Of a DNA stretch of 64,000 nucleotides, positions 25,501 through 36,265 are shown one piece after another (positions within the stretch are counted from its first letter, which is position 1; each line of letters begins with the position of its first letter). The stretch spans positions 22,777,792-22,841,791 of the forward strand of contig NC_079511.1 in the NCBI RefSeq assembly GCF_000801105.2, in the 5' to 3' direction. The position numbers and the translations under genes were made by a program. The notes below the pieces were generated by a model. It was not told where the DNA came from. It worked only from the letters and a program-made list of their open reading frames with translations, and ran no database searches. The DNA is from Raphanus sativus. Its lineage: Eukaryota > Streptophyta > Magnoliopsida > Brassicales > Brassicaceae.

Positions 25501-26643
25501 TTTATCGTATAAGCCCACTATTCGATTTCGGGTCCTCCGTTGTTTTGTTAAGGCATGAAAAAATTTCGTGCTACGATCCCCTGCCGTATTCCACGTATTT
25601 CTACTTTTCTGTTGCCAATATTCCTCTTCATCCTTATAAGCCTCTTGTAACTTCCGAGACACTTCCAAAATATCCTCTTGAGATCTATTATCATATGTTT
25701 GCACCTCCTCCAATGCTTTTTGTAATTCAGCTATTTTATCTTTTCCAAACGGAGGGTTGTTTTTGCACCAAATTGAAAGTTCATGTCTGCAGTTGATAAT
25801 CTTGGACACAACATCCCCCAAATTCCCTACCGGGTTCCTTATCTCTTTTGTCCAGCCTCTGGCAATAGAGTCCAAAACACCATCCTGTCCTATCCATCTT
25901 TTGTCAAACCTGAACTGTCTTCTGCATTTAGCCACTTTATCCTCGAGAAAGGCGACGATCGGTCTATGATCTGATCCCACTAGCTTTAAATATTTTGTAT
26001 AAGACTTTGGAAACATGGAATGCCATTCTTCGTTTGCCAGTGCGCGATCTAAACGACATCGAATCATCGTTGCTTTACCATTTACTTTCATGCGTCCTTG
26101 CCAAGATAATTTATTACTCCTTGCCGGGAATTCCAGAAGTCCACTATTCCGAATCATGTTATTAAAGGATACAAAGGTGTCTGCACCTCGGAGTGGACCT
26201 CCCTCCTTTTCATGATTTCCGGTAATTTCATTTAGGTCACCAATAATGAACCACTGATCGTCCCTTGATATTCCATATCTAGTTAATCTTTCCCAAACTT
26301 GATCTCTCAATTTCTGAACTGGTTCTCCATAAACAAAAGTCATAAAAAATTTCTTCCCCATTGTCTTAGCCGCTATATCAATCATCCTAGGACTGGAATA
26401 TAACACTTGGACTTGATATTCATTATTATAATATAACGCGAGTCCTCCACTGGATCCATTTGGATCCACCGTCACAATGTTATCATACCCAAAGTGCGCT
26501 TGAAACCCTTGGACAAAAGCAAAATCTTGCTTTGTCTCCGATAAAAAAAGAAAATCTGGCTTATATTGATGCCATATTTCTCTAAGGTAACTAATGGTCC
26601 ATTTACTTCCCATCCCTCGACAATTCCAGCTTATTACTTTCAT
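22594..26643 (-). pseudogene. LINE ORF2: endonuclease-reverse transcriptase-RNase H, two frame lesions
   Basis: ATG at 26641-26643. Order: apurinic-type endonuclease (SWNCRGMG near residue 5, LSETK near 35, SDHRPI near 222), RT (APGPDGM near 450, DMSKAYDMVEW, GLRQGDPLSPYLF, FADDS near 688), zf-RVT (CDRCGASEESINHVFFEC), then RNase H (FTDGSWK, E and D residues downstream). The first frame lasts 1,022 codons and ends at 23575. The sequence continues in another frame across an A-run at about 23592-23599, so a 1-nt slip is likely. A second shift follows MADRL, because the conserved C terminus HMDTEQPVWFT and its stop (22594-22596) are in another frame. It encodes the machinery for target-primed reverse transcription, now probably inactive. 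Confidence 0.9.
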
Positions 26644-27686
26644 TTTAAAAAGATGATCTTGCTCGTCTGAGCCATGAATAGGTGGGCATGAGGAGACCCG
26701 TTACTTCCATACAACCCGATACAATCCCTTTGTAATATGATGACTAAACCAATTTGTCTGTCATATTTGGACCAAACCAACCACCAGCAATCACGACCAT
26801 TCAAATAAACCCAATTAGTCTCCAACTTCCTGCATTTTAAAATTACCTCCCAGACATACAATAAACGAGATATAATAATATTTGGTCGTTTTGAATACAT
26901 GTCAAGACAAACCCAATAATCATCTGAATCATCCACTTTCTTAGACAAAAAAACCACAAGAAATATTGGCACCTGTTGTCGTAAAAGACAAACTATAGGT
27001 CCATGACTTCGAACATATTGAAACCCTGCCCAATCTCCAAACTCCCACAATAAATGAAACTCATATTTATCGATGGTTCCCCAAGAAAAACAGTAAACAC
27101 ACGCCTTATAAAGACGGTAGACAGACATTGTCACTCCCCATACTCTTGCCTTCCAGTTTCGTCGCCAGCACCGATCCTGAAGCGACTTTCTAAACCTCAA
27201 CTTTCTGTCATTAGACTTATGAACATCTCCATCCTGCCACAAAACACTCATCCATTTTCCATCAGTAACCCATAAGATACCAAACAAAACACTCATCCAT
27301 TTTCCATCAGTAACCCATCGGAAAGAAAATATCTTTTTCGAAATGATCAAATCGGAGAAGATATCTTGTGAACCACAAATCCCCCACTCAACATTAAACC
27401 TCAAGATACGTATCCCAGAAAATCTCGATTCAATTGGACCCTTTCCACTCTCTGTGAATAGATGCCAGAAAAGGCCAATACCTTGATTCTGTGTCGATTT
27501 CCCCATATTCAAAAGTGGCCACAACAATCCCACCATCGCCACTTCAACCTTGCTATAAAGTCTTCCGATTTCCTTTCCCCAAATCCCATTGTATCCCTTA
27601 ATCATATCTGTATCCACAGAGAAATGCAACTCCTCTCTCCTTAACCCCATATCTCCGATCCCAGGATCCCACCCTTTCGAAACCAT
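26640..27686 (-). CDS. LINE ORF1, 348 aa, unrecognised protein
   Basis: Open frame from ATG 27686 to TGA 26640-26642, occupying the ORF1 position. The stop overlaps the ORF2 start as ATGA, which suggests coupled termination-reinitiation. The protein is unusually rich in Trp, with no CCHC knuckle and no recognisable DUF4283 block, the usual ORF1 hallmarks in this group. It contains a 16-residue tandem duplication (WVTDGKWMSVL twice; DNA units at ~27238 and ~27286). Being open over 1 kb favours coding, but the family is unknown to me. Alternatives are a highly diverged ORF1 or a leader that is open by chance. Confidence 0.55.
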   Translation of the reverse strand: MVSKGWDPGIGDMGLRREELHFSVDTDMIKGYNGIWGKEIGRLYSKVEVAMVGLLWPLLNMGKSTQNQGIGLFWHLFTESGKGPIESRFSGIRILRFNVEWGICGSQDIFSDLIISKKIFSFRWVTDGKWMSVLFGILWVTDGKWMSVLWQDGDVHKSNDRKLRFRKSLQDRCWRRNWKARVWGVTMSVYRLYKACVYCFSWGTIDKYEFHLLWEFGDWAGFQYVRSHGPIVCLLRQQVPIFLVVFLSKKVDDSDDYWVCLDMYSKRPNIIISRLLYVWEVILKCRKLETNWVYLNGRDCWWLVWSKYDRQIGLVIILQRDCIGLYGSNGSPHAHLFMAQTSKIIFLK

Positions 27687-27738
27687 TGAAGAAACCTAGA
27701 TCGCGGTGTCGTCGCCGCCGCCAGCAAAAAAATTGATT

Positions 27739-28988
27739 GTTTTGTGTTTTTTCTCTTCCCATGAATCTGTAAAGACAAAAACTTCGGTTCAACTAGACTA
27801 ATTAGAAAAGATAATTGACAGATGATTCTTCATTTAATAGTCATTGGAGTTTTTGATTGTTGCTGGTTCTTCGTTTAATAGTCATTGGAGATTTTGATGC
27901 AAACTATAATTATTTTGAAGGTCTGATGAAATTCTAATTAAACAATTGTTTGAACCATAACCTCTTTGACTCTTTTACATCATAAAGTTATCTCGTCTTG
28001 GTGGCCCGAACAATTAAAAAAGAGTAGCAATTGTTTTCAATTCATGAAACACGATGTTTTGGATTTAACACGATTGTCTCCTTTAAAATTCAACTATTCT
28101 AAAACAAAGATGAAACTTTTACATAAAAAATAAAAAAAATTAGTTTAGTTTGGACTCCTATGTATTTTTTCTTTACGTTTGTTTTTAGTTCTCATTTTTA
28201 GAAATTTTACTTCAAACGCTTGATAATACAATCCAGTATTAAAAGAATTAAAATACAATAAATTGTATTAGGAAATAAATCTTAATACATTATTGTAGAT
28301 ACAATATATCTCTTACAATTTGTAAAAAGTTCATGTACAAACCGCAGATATTTTACATAAAACAACAAGATTAAAAAATCCCTATAAGAAATAGTAATTT
28401 AAACTACGGAAGTGTCTACGGGTCTACGGGTTGCAGAACATCCCTGTTAAAAAAAAAAAAAAAATTATTGATAACAATATAAAAATTAGAAAATAAAATT
28501 TCAAATAATAAATATATACAAGTTCAGTATATAACTATAAAATAAACTTCCAAAATACTTCAACACTAACTTCTGTAAAAGAAGTTCTAAATCTTAGACA
28601 TCTTAGGGTTAAAAGTTAAAACCAGTTTCAGATATGCTAATTTAAAGAATAATTTTTCATCTTGAAGATGGTTTGAACCCGACACATAAAACCAAATGTG
28701 ATAAAATCACTCATACAATTCAGATGTTAACTCGATGTTCATGAAAATATTTTCACAAATTGACACCTTTCTTATCAAGTTTTACACGAAAAACTGCAGT
28801 GGACATGTTTTTAAAACTTATTTTGGCTGTGAAGTGAAGTGTGAACAAATACAATGGCTTTAGCATCTGAGATTACTGGCTTATAACTAAAAAGAGTTCC
28901 CAAGTAGAGAATCATCAACACACAAACACTACTTCTACGCTTCACTCTCTTCACCTGCAACACATTTAGCTTCTTCTTCTCTGTCACC
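27739..28988. other. AT-rich intergenic DNA and TRB1 3' UTR
   Basis: No gene or recognisable element. Poly-A run at ~28449-28464. The last ~100 bases are pyrimidine-rich and probably TRB1 3' UTR. Confidence 0.55.
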
Positions 28989-30518
28989 TCACGTACAGAC
29001 CATCTGTTTTATCAAATTTTCAATACAACCATCAAAAAGTATTTTTTTTTGTCATATGTTGTGTGATAAAAGGAGTGTGTGTTTACCATTTTGCAGTTGT
29101 TTCTTCCTCTCAGTGTCTTTAAAGCTTCTTCAGCGTAAGCTTGAGCTTCTTCTGCTTCAGCTTCTGCTGCCTCTGCTTCCTTTGCAGCTTCTTCAGCCGC
29201 TGCCATGGCAGCTTCTGCCTCCTCAACTGCCTGTTCTGCAGCCGCTTGCGCCTCGTGTGCGTTCATAGTCTTCATCCTAGCTAACTCTGTATCAATCTGA
29301 GCCTTTGTCTGAACATTCACTTCATCTCTCTCTGTTTTAGGTGAAGGCAAAGAAAGAACACTCTGTTTTCCAGACGGTGTTCCCAAATGTCTTCTCCTGT
29401 GGGAAGACAAAGGAGTGGTGTGTGGAATTCTATACCTGCGTTTAATCTATAAAAGTGAAAATTTGGATCAATAAACATCAAAAGTCAGCCGTTAATGAAG
29501 CATGTCTCTGTTCTACTAACAACCACGAAGTAAATTGATTGTACACAGACTATAATGCACATGATATAAATCTTACCTTGATGAGTTTACCACAAGCTGT
29601 CAAGTACTTTAGCTTGGTAGACAGCAACCGCTTGAAGTCTGGCGGTGCGTGATATTGTTCCTGTACGACGGAATAAAGCAAGTGTTAGGACCAAGTACGC
29701 AATGATCATGGAGAAAGAGGAGCTAATAACTAAAATACCTCAATGTAGGCACCAATAGTTGTTTTGTTAGAGCCACCAAGCTCTTTCATAGTAGATATTG
29801 CTTCCATTATGAGGCTATCCAGCCTGCAACATTATTAAAAGGTTACAAACTGGCTATAACAACGGATTCACACGTTATGAGACATCTGCGTATAAGTATG
29901 ACACTTAGACCCCCCCCCCCAATCACAGTTTCACAATTAATAAATCAACATCGAAAAGATGGAGCAAAACCGTTCACGTGCTAACATAATCAGCATCTCC
30001 TATTCGGTAAAAGAAACAGAGACATAGATGATATATCTGACCTTACATTAGGTCTCCTTGGAGTAGGAGTAGTGGGAAGTTGCAGTGCAGAAGTGCCGGT
30101 GGTGGAAAAATGCTTAGCATCAGCCATGTCTTCATCACTTTGCAATGAGCTTGTATTAGCAAGTGAGCTATCATCCTGTTTAGGAAGCGAGTGCGTCCTT
30201 TTAAGAGCTAACCTAGACTTATCACGCGATCCCCACCCATTGGCCATGACACTCATATTTCTCCACTTGTCCTGTCTCACAACACAGTAAGACCAAACCA
30301 AATCAGAAAAAGAAAGAAAGAAAGAAATCACAAATAACAATACAGATAAGAAGGAAGAGTGTATGGACCTTAAGATCCACATTGGAACGGAGGTACAAGA
30401 CTCCACTAAACTCAGGGTCTTTGAGAATGGTGCGCCATTTGCCAGGTCCATGCTTGACAACGCCAGACTTTAGAGCTGACTCTTCTTCTTGAGTCCATTT
30501 CTGCTTAGGAGCACCCAT
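28989..30518 (-). CDS. TRB1: Telomere repeat-binding factor 1 (single-Myb-histone protein)
   Basis: Six exons on the minus strand: 30518-30369, 30271-30042, 29823-29739, 29660-29577, 29446-29087, 29003-28989. All have GT-AG junctions; 924 nt, 307 aa. The N-terminal Myb/SANT (residues ~1-60: [39 protein letters not shown]) binds telomeric TTTAGGG repeats. A central H1/H5-like globular domain (from [17 protein letters not shown] to the KRRYRI end) mediates dimerisation and DNA contact. The C terminus is a long Ala/Glu coiled coil ending GRNNCKMMVCT. TRB proteins bind telomeres and promoter telo-boxes in the nucleus and recruit PRC2 and histone demethylases. A 5' UTR intron is likely (AG acceptor near 30560). 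Exon structure and length match the family; no lesion. Confidence 0.95.
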
Positions 30519-30749
30519 CACGGGTTCGAAACGCACCCTACAGTCAATGTTAAGTATGTTCTGCAACACATAAGAAAAAAACAAATAATACATCAATCAA
30601 GAGACCAAACAAGCATCTGGTAAGAAAAAAAAATCTCTTCAGCGGATCAATTGTTTCTCAATTAAGAAAAATAAAATTTGGTTCTTTTCAATGTACCCTA
30701 CAGTTTTCTCTCTAATTGCAATAAAACCCCTAAATCACTGTTCATGCGG

Positions 30750-30758
30750 AAACCCTAA
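30750..30758. promoter_or_regulatory. Telo-box in TRB1 leader/promoter
   Basis: AAACCCTAA, the exact telo-box, about 230 bp upstream of the TRB1 start codon. Related motifs occur at ~30845 (AAACCCTAG) and ~31030-31038 (TTAGGGTTA on the plus strand). Such boxes are common in plant 5' regions, but this gene product itself binds them. Confidence 0.55.
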
Positions 30759-31039
30759 AACCGTAATTCAGAAATTTTAATATATTTTTTCAATCGAAAT
30801 CTCCTTTGACGACATCAATTTTGGGTTTGGGAAGGAAGAAAGTAAAACCCTAGAAATTGAAGAAAAAAGATTCCTTCTTTAGATTGGAACCTAATCTCAT
30901 GCTGAGACAGAATTATATCGATCTACAAAAAAAAAGAAACAGATGAATTCACCGGTGATTTTCCGAGGGGGATTTGATTGTCGCGAGACCGAATCAGATT
31001 TTTCTTGGTGGAGATTTTGCTACGATGAGATTAGGGTTA

Positions 31040-31596
31040 ATGGGAGATGAAGATTCGGACTAAGGGTGAACCGGTTGGACCAATTATGCTTAAAACGTGT
31101 TTTTTTTTTTGTTGTAAAAACGGCCTTAAATCTGGTCACCGAGGGCTAGTTGATTTCGATAGATATAGAAATTCAAACAAATTATTTATTATTAAATTTA
31201 TAATTTTACCTTTTTAATATTATTGAATTATATTTATTTTAATAATAACTATATGTTTAAGTACAAAAATATAAATCTAATTACAAACTTACAAATTTTA
31301 AATATCAATTAAAATTTACCTATTATATTTTATCAATTTTATTTAAATTATGATATATCCAAACAAATACACCTTTTAATTATCTACATATCTAGTTTAG
31401 TATCCGTTACTTTAGTTTACATTAATTTACATTAAGTTATGTTATGTTTTAATTTAATATTTATTAACATGGTTTAATAACTTTAATTTTAACAGAAAAT
31501 CATTTTAAATTTAATTTTACAGAATAATTTAACAGAAAGTTTGTGTGGTAGGACCGTAGGAGTAGAGTGCGTTATCCCTTGTTTTATCATATGGAC
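31040..31596. other. AT-rich intergenic DNA upstream of TRB1
   Basis: No gene or recognisable element; very AT-rich. Confidence 0.55.
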
Positions 31597-32280
31597 TAGA
31601 ATCTGACCGGCAATCCAGTCTTAAAAGACGGATATATTTTTTGTTTTAATTTATTTTCATATTTTTGTATTTTGGGATTAAATTTTTATTTTTCTATTTG
31701 TAATTATATTTGTGTATAAATATTAATCAAAATATATTTTATTAAATAATAAAAGTTTAAAAATTGATTCGGTATACGTTCTGTTAGGACTGGATTGCCG
31801 GTCGAATTCGCCAATCCGCGGATTTCAGTTTTGTTTTGGTCAAAAATATGATCCGTACAATCCGCGAACAAATAATTTGTACTGGCACCCGCCCATTTAA
31901 TTTGGCAGATCCGTATACGCTATGTTAGGGCTGGATTGCCGGTCGAACCCGCCAACCCGCGGATTTCAATTTTGTTTTGGTAAAAAAATACGACCTGCAC
32001 AACCCGCATACAAATAATATATACTTGCACCCGCCCATTTAATTTGGCAGTTATCAGCGGGTTATAATTTTATAAAAATAATTATTTAATTTAATTATTA
32101 TAAAATATATAAAAATATTTCTATAATAAAAATTATATATTTTTAAAATTTAAAATTCTTTTTTAAATTACCATATTTAAGAAAAAAATTTACTTTCTTT
32201 TTTATTTTTTAAATATTTTCGGGTCGACGGGTACCTGTAATCCAAAATCTACCAACCCGCACCCACCCCAAATATAGTTT
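31597..32280 (-). mobile_element. Helitron-like non-autonomous repeat with internal duplication
   Basis: The minus-strand end reads a hairpin-like segment (GTCTTTTAAGAC) then CAGATT-CTAG-T, a Helitron-type 3' terminus. The body carries alternating AT-rich sequence and GCGGGTT / ACCCGC motifs shared with 37726-38330 and 42710-43310. An internal segment of about 130 bp (around GGATTGCCGGTCGAA, at ~31790 and ~31930) is duplicated only in this copy. No ORF. Class is inferred from the terminus. Confidence 0.5.
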
Positions 32281-33238
32281 AATATGGTTAATATGGTCAA
32301 CTATATAAGTTAGGAATATAGTTTATTTTTATTAGTTTATAAGTTAGGAATATAGTTTATTTTAAACAATATTCCTAAAGTTTGCAGCACATTATATTTT
32401 CTTATTAATTACCTAATATAATTAGTCAAAAATACCCGTATTCTTAAAACCTGATTTGGAATCGACCCAAAAAATCAAAGTCTCATTTTCTATTAGACCT
32501 GACTTATATACTTGAACGAATCTTAAAATGTTATCTCCAAAAACCAATATCAAATCCAGCCGGCACTGAAAACCAAATTTGTTTTTGAAAAATGTTTGAA
32601 AAATAAATCTTAATATATATATATATATACACGTAAATGGGTTAATATGATATTCACTAATTTTAAGTAAAATCACATTTAATAAATATTTTTTTAATTA
32701 AATAACCTATTTAAAATCTGTTAAACTAGATGAATTTATATGAATATTTATTTTTATTAAGAGTCCACTTAAACTCCGTTAAATTTTATTTTAATATTAT
32801 GTGTTTTGTTAATTGATAAATTTAATGTCTATGTAAAATATTTAAAATTTGAATAAATTAATTTTTGGTTGAATAAATTTCAATTTTTGGGTGAGATGGA
32901 AGTTATATTGTTGTAATATGATGATAATGATTTTTGAAAAAAACTGACATTATAAATAACATTTAAAAATTATAGTAGAGTACACGTTTATTGTTGCAGT
33001 TATTTTCAAAAGAATCGGGACAGTTTTCACTTCACAAAGCTTAAGTCGTCATCATCATCTCAAATGAAGTTTGGCCATAGAATTTTTTTGCCGCCGACAT
33101 GGATTGTGTCTTCACCGTGAGACCTCTGTCACTTGTTTGCACCAAATGCAGCATTTTAGGATGATAATGGCGAAGCCTATTAATCAGCACCTAATGGGCT
33201 CAAGAAGAATAACATAATGGCGAAGCCTATTAATCAGC
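32281..33238. other. AT-rich intergenic DNA
   Basis: No gene. A short direct repeat AATGGCGAAGCCTATTAATC occurs at ~33167 and ~33214, just before the Mutator-like repeat. Confidence 0.5.
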
Positions 33239-33247
33239 AACGATGCC

Positions 33248-33915
33248 TAGGGCTGAGCGTTCGGGTACCCATTCGGGTTTCGGTTCAGTCCATTCGGGTT
33301 TCGGGTTTTCGGGATCAAAGATTTTAGCCCCATTCGGATATTTTTAAATTTCGGTTCGGGTTCGGTTCGGATCTTTGCGAGTTTGGTTCGGGTTCGGATA
33401 ACCCATTTAAAATGTTTTTAAATTTTCAAAATTCATTATATACTTTAAATTTTCAAAATCTATAAGAAATATAATATATTACATATAAATTTTCATAATA
33501 TATATATGTCAAAATACCTTAATTTAACATATAAATTGGTTTTCTTTGAATATTTGGATAAAGAATCAATAGATATTTAACTATTTTGGGGTTTTCAGTA
33601 TACTTTAGTATTTTAAACATTTACTTTTGACTATTTACATATATTTTCCGAGTATTTTGGAAAACTTAAAGGTATCTTATATATTTTTAATATTTTTAAT
33701 ATACATTACATATAAAAATAATGTATATATTTAAGTATATAAATTTATTTCGGGTACCCAAAATATTTCAGTTTGGATCGGTTCGGTTTCGGTTCTTTAA
33801 ATACCAAAATTTTAAACCCGTTCGGATATTTAATCAATTTCGGTTTGGGTTCGGTGCTACTTTTTCAGATCGGGTTCGGTTTGGTTTTTTGAGTTCGGAT
33901 TTTTTTCCCAGGCCT
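33248..33915. mobile_element. Mutator-like non-autonomous element with 9-bp TSD (GGTTCGG repeat, copy 2)
   Basis: Flanked by the identical 9-mer AACGATGCC at 33239-33247 and 33916-33924. Short inverted termini (TAGGGCTGAG at left; CCCAGGCCT at right). A 9-bp duplication is the Mutator signature. The inner sequence is GGGTTTCGG/GGTTCGG-rich at both ends with an AT-rich middle, and contains no transposase. Confidence 0.65.
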
Positions 33916-34111
33916 AACGATGCCCATGGGGTAAGAGTTTCTTCGGTTCGGTTATTTTTGGTTATCAACCGGTTACTCCGGACTAGATTTTTTGATCAAA
34001 CCGGACTTGATATCCATCGACCATCATGTGAAAGGTCAAAAATAAGAAAACCCTAAGAAAAAAAGAGTGTTCCGTTCGACTGAGAGAGTGGCGAGTGGAA
34101 CGGCAACCCCA

Positions 34112-35371
34112 ATGGAGGCGCGAAGAAGAAGATCGTTCCCAGAGTCAGTAACCGTGCAGATCATCGCGAGACTACCTCTGAAAAGCATCGCGAGATTCAA
34201 ATCGGTGTGCAAACAATGGAGATCGTTGATAGAATCGTCATACTTCCGCAGCCTCTTCGTCTCTCTCCACCGAAACTCATCTTCCTCCTCCTCCTGGTCA
34301 CTTATGTTCCCAATGAAGTATAAGAATCCCATCACCGAAGCTATAGGCTTCTATGGATGCAAGAGATGGGATCTTCCCAAATCCCCAGCCTCCTATTTCA
34401 TCCCTTTTCAACGGTATCCCAATCACCCTCCCTTAGACTATTACTACATTTCTTCCTCAAACGGATTGGTTTGGATTGAAGTGGAATTCGGATTTGACGA
34501 AAATCACAATACCGTAGCCAAATCATTTGTGGGCAATCCAGTTACGCAAGAATGGGTTGAGATCCATCAGCCTCAAGATCCTTCTATTATTCCCACTAGT
34601 TTGCTAACGCGTGTTGTGAACGGTGTCGTTTCAAGCTTCAAAATGATCAATACTACTTATGAGGTTAATGATACAAACGATGTACGGAGCATGTATGTGT
34701 ATTCTTCTGAGATAGGGGCATGGTCTTTCAAGCGGCTTCGCTCCCCTGTTCCCCTCCAGCGAGCTGGTTTTAACAAGCCTTTGATTCTCAACGGGATGGT
34801 TTATGTTTGGGACAAGAGAGTGGATGACGACGATGATACTGCCCCTGGAGTTCTTGTAGCTTATGACTTTTTTGCTGAAGAAGATGATAATCAGTGTCGG
34901 ATTATACCTCTCCCTGTCCCGTATAGCAAGTGCGTTAGGAGATGTTTGTCTACTTCAGGAGGAGATGTTATCTACGTTGAAATATTGGAGCGAAGATTGA
35001 AGGTTTGGAAGCTCAAGAGTAACAACTCTGATGGAGAGTGGTGGCAGTTGACGAGAGAGGAGATCGACATGGCCTCTGCGGGCTTTGATGTCGATTGTTT
35101 TCCTTTGGGAGTTAACCCGTTTGATACTGATTCGGTCTACCTATGGAGTCGGCAACACGGTTGCGTGGTATTTGGTAACTTAAGGACACGAGAGTTTACT
35201 CTTTGTCAGGATACAGAGACTTGGAGTGATGGTGAAGGTAGTTGGCGCATAAACACGTCTGATTCTAAGAAGTATCTGGATACATATGAACTTGATGCAG
35301 CTTTGGTCGTCACGTTATCACAATTTGTGCCCCCACAGTGGATGGATCCGGTGCCTCGCCCGCCGTATTGA
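34112..35371 (+). CDS. F-box protein, At1g49990-like (F-box gene 1)
   Basis: 419 aa, intronless. ATG 34112 is chosen over the in-frame 34067 because the leader and start align with the paralogue at 38820. The N-terminal F-box (SFPESVTVQIIARLPLKSIA ... FKSVCKQWRSLIESSYF, about residues 6-50) should bind an ASK/SKP1 adaptor in an SCF ubiquitin ligase. The C-terminal half is an F-box-associated beta-rich domain (GDVIYVEILERRLKVWKL, DSVYLWSRQHGCVV, WSDGEGSWRINTSD) that would bind the substrate, which is unknown. It ends QWMDPVPRPPY. It is the most intact family member outside the palindrome, and its downstream flank resembles that of the At1g49975-like gene at 45.2-46.1 kb. Confidence 0.9.
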   Translation: MEARRRRSFPESVTVQIIARLPLKSIARFKSVCKQWRSLIESSYFRSLFVSLHRNSSSSSSWSLMFPMKYKNPITEAIGFYGCKRWDLPKSPASYFIPFQRYPNHPPLDYYYISSSNGLVWIEVEFGFDENHNTVAKSFVGNPVTQEWVEIHQPQDPSIIPTSLLTRVVNGVVSSFKMINTTYEVNDTNDVRSMYVYSSEIGAWSFKRLRSPVPLQRAGFNKPLILNGMVYVWDKRVDDDDDTAPGVLVAYDFFAEEDDNQCRIIPLPVPYSKCVRRCLSTSGGDVIYVEILERRLKVWKLKSNNSDGEWWQLTREEIDMASAGFDVDCFPLGVNPFDTDSVYLWSRQHGCVVFGNLRTREFTLCQDTETWSDGEGSWRINTSDSKKYLDTYELDAALVVTLSQFVPPQWMDPVPRPPY

Positions 35372-35639
35372 CATCCTTCTTGTGTCAATGTTTTCCTAGT
35401 GTTGATTCTGTTTTGTTTCGTCTCAGTTTTTAATTAAGACACTATGTATCAGGTCTTCTCTTTTGTCATCGACTAGTTGCTCACACTACATATTTATGAC
35501 TTAAGTTTGAATGGGTTTCTTTCTTTTGTCATACTCAAGTGAGCGATAGAGAAGCTGAGGTGAGAGAGCTTGTTGAAGAAGAGACAAGGTTTTGTAAATG
35601 TGGTAGTCGTGCTCGGCAAGTCAAGTTGAGGAAAGAGAT

Positions 35640-36002
35640 TTTTTTATTTTTTTTCCTTCCTTAAATCCATTAAAACTTTGAAAAACAGAGGTACAACTAT
35701 TGAGGAGAGTCAACTCCCACCACCTACAAACACTACAGCCTACAATGCTGTAAAAACTTGCAACGCAAAGGACCAAAAACCGAGCCTCTGCTCAGAGACA
35801 AAGAAGGAGGTTTAGAGGAATCGACTTTCATTTACAAAAAACTCAAAAAGCCAACTAGGATGACCATTTGCCACATATGATCTAGTTAGCCCTTGTCTTG
35901 TTACGCTTTGCGCGATGAACGACGCTCCTCTGTTCTCCTCAATCCACACATATTTAAGTTGAAATTCTTCCATTGACCTCAGCATCAATTTAACTTCCTC
36001 CA
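35640..36002 (-). mobile_element. 5'-truncated LINE with 19-bp target duplication
   Basis: Minus-strand insertion flanked by TCAAGTTGAGGAAAGAGAT at 35621-35639 and 36003-36021. On its own strand it has a fragment of RNase H C terminus (FIAQSVTRQGLTRSYVANGH), a stop near 35815, a 3' UTR and a poly-A tail (plus-strand T-run at 35640-35659). Only the last ~360 bp inserted, typical of aborted target-primed reverse transcription. Confidence 0.85.
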
Positions 36003-36139
36003 TCAAGTTGAGGAAAGAGATATTGTGAAGACAAGTGAAGAAACAGATTCGAAAACCCACCGAATGAAATAATATTTTATAAATTTCTTAAGAGTCTTTT
36101 AGTTCCTTAAACAACAAAGCATCGAAATGGATGAACAAA

Positions 36140-36265
36140 GATTAAGAATGTCTAGTTACTCTAGAGAAGCTGATCGCTCGTGGTCAAAGCGGCAGGGAGG
36201 AACGAAGAAGATGAAAGGAGGAGAAAACATGATGTTTCTGCGTCTTAAATCAGCGGCTGAAGCGG
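36140..36265 (-). pseudogene. Fragment of At1g49975-like gene exon 1
   Basis: About 125 bp matching 45935-46045 (GAGAAGCTGATCGCT ... GTCAAAGCGGCAG ... GATGTTTCTGCGTCTTAAAT), the 3' part of exon 1 of the gene at 45600-46162, with indels. The preceding ~100 bases at 35520-35610 match 45290-45380, so a whole F-box plus neighbour block was once duplicated here. Confidence 0.65.

Larger units (their letters stand above)
22560..27722 (-). mobile_element. Full-length L1-type LINE with 16-bp target duplication
   Basis: A 5.16-kb non-LTR retrotransposon on the minus strand. It is bounded by AGCAAAAAAATTGATT at 22544-22559 and 27723-27738. The 5' end (27722) begins with a GC-rich GGCGGCGGCGACGAC leader of 36 nt, then ORF1, then ORF2 (endonuclease, RT, zf-RVT, RNase H), a short 3' UTR and an 8-9 nt A-tail. 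Presence of the 5' leader and both ORFs argues against 5' truncation. It lies between the zinc-finger gene and TRB1. Confidence 0.93.

Noticed and set aside
29056..29268. Leu-rich frame opposite TRB1
   Set aside because: Antisense shadow of the Ala/Glu coiled coil in TRB1 exon 5.
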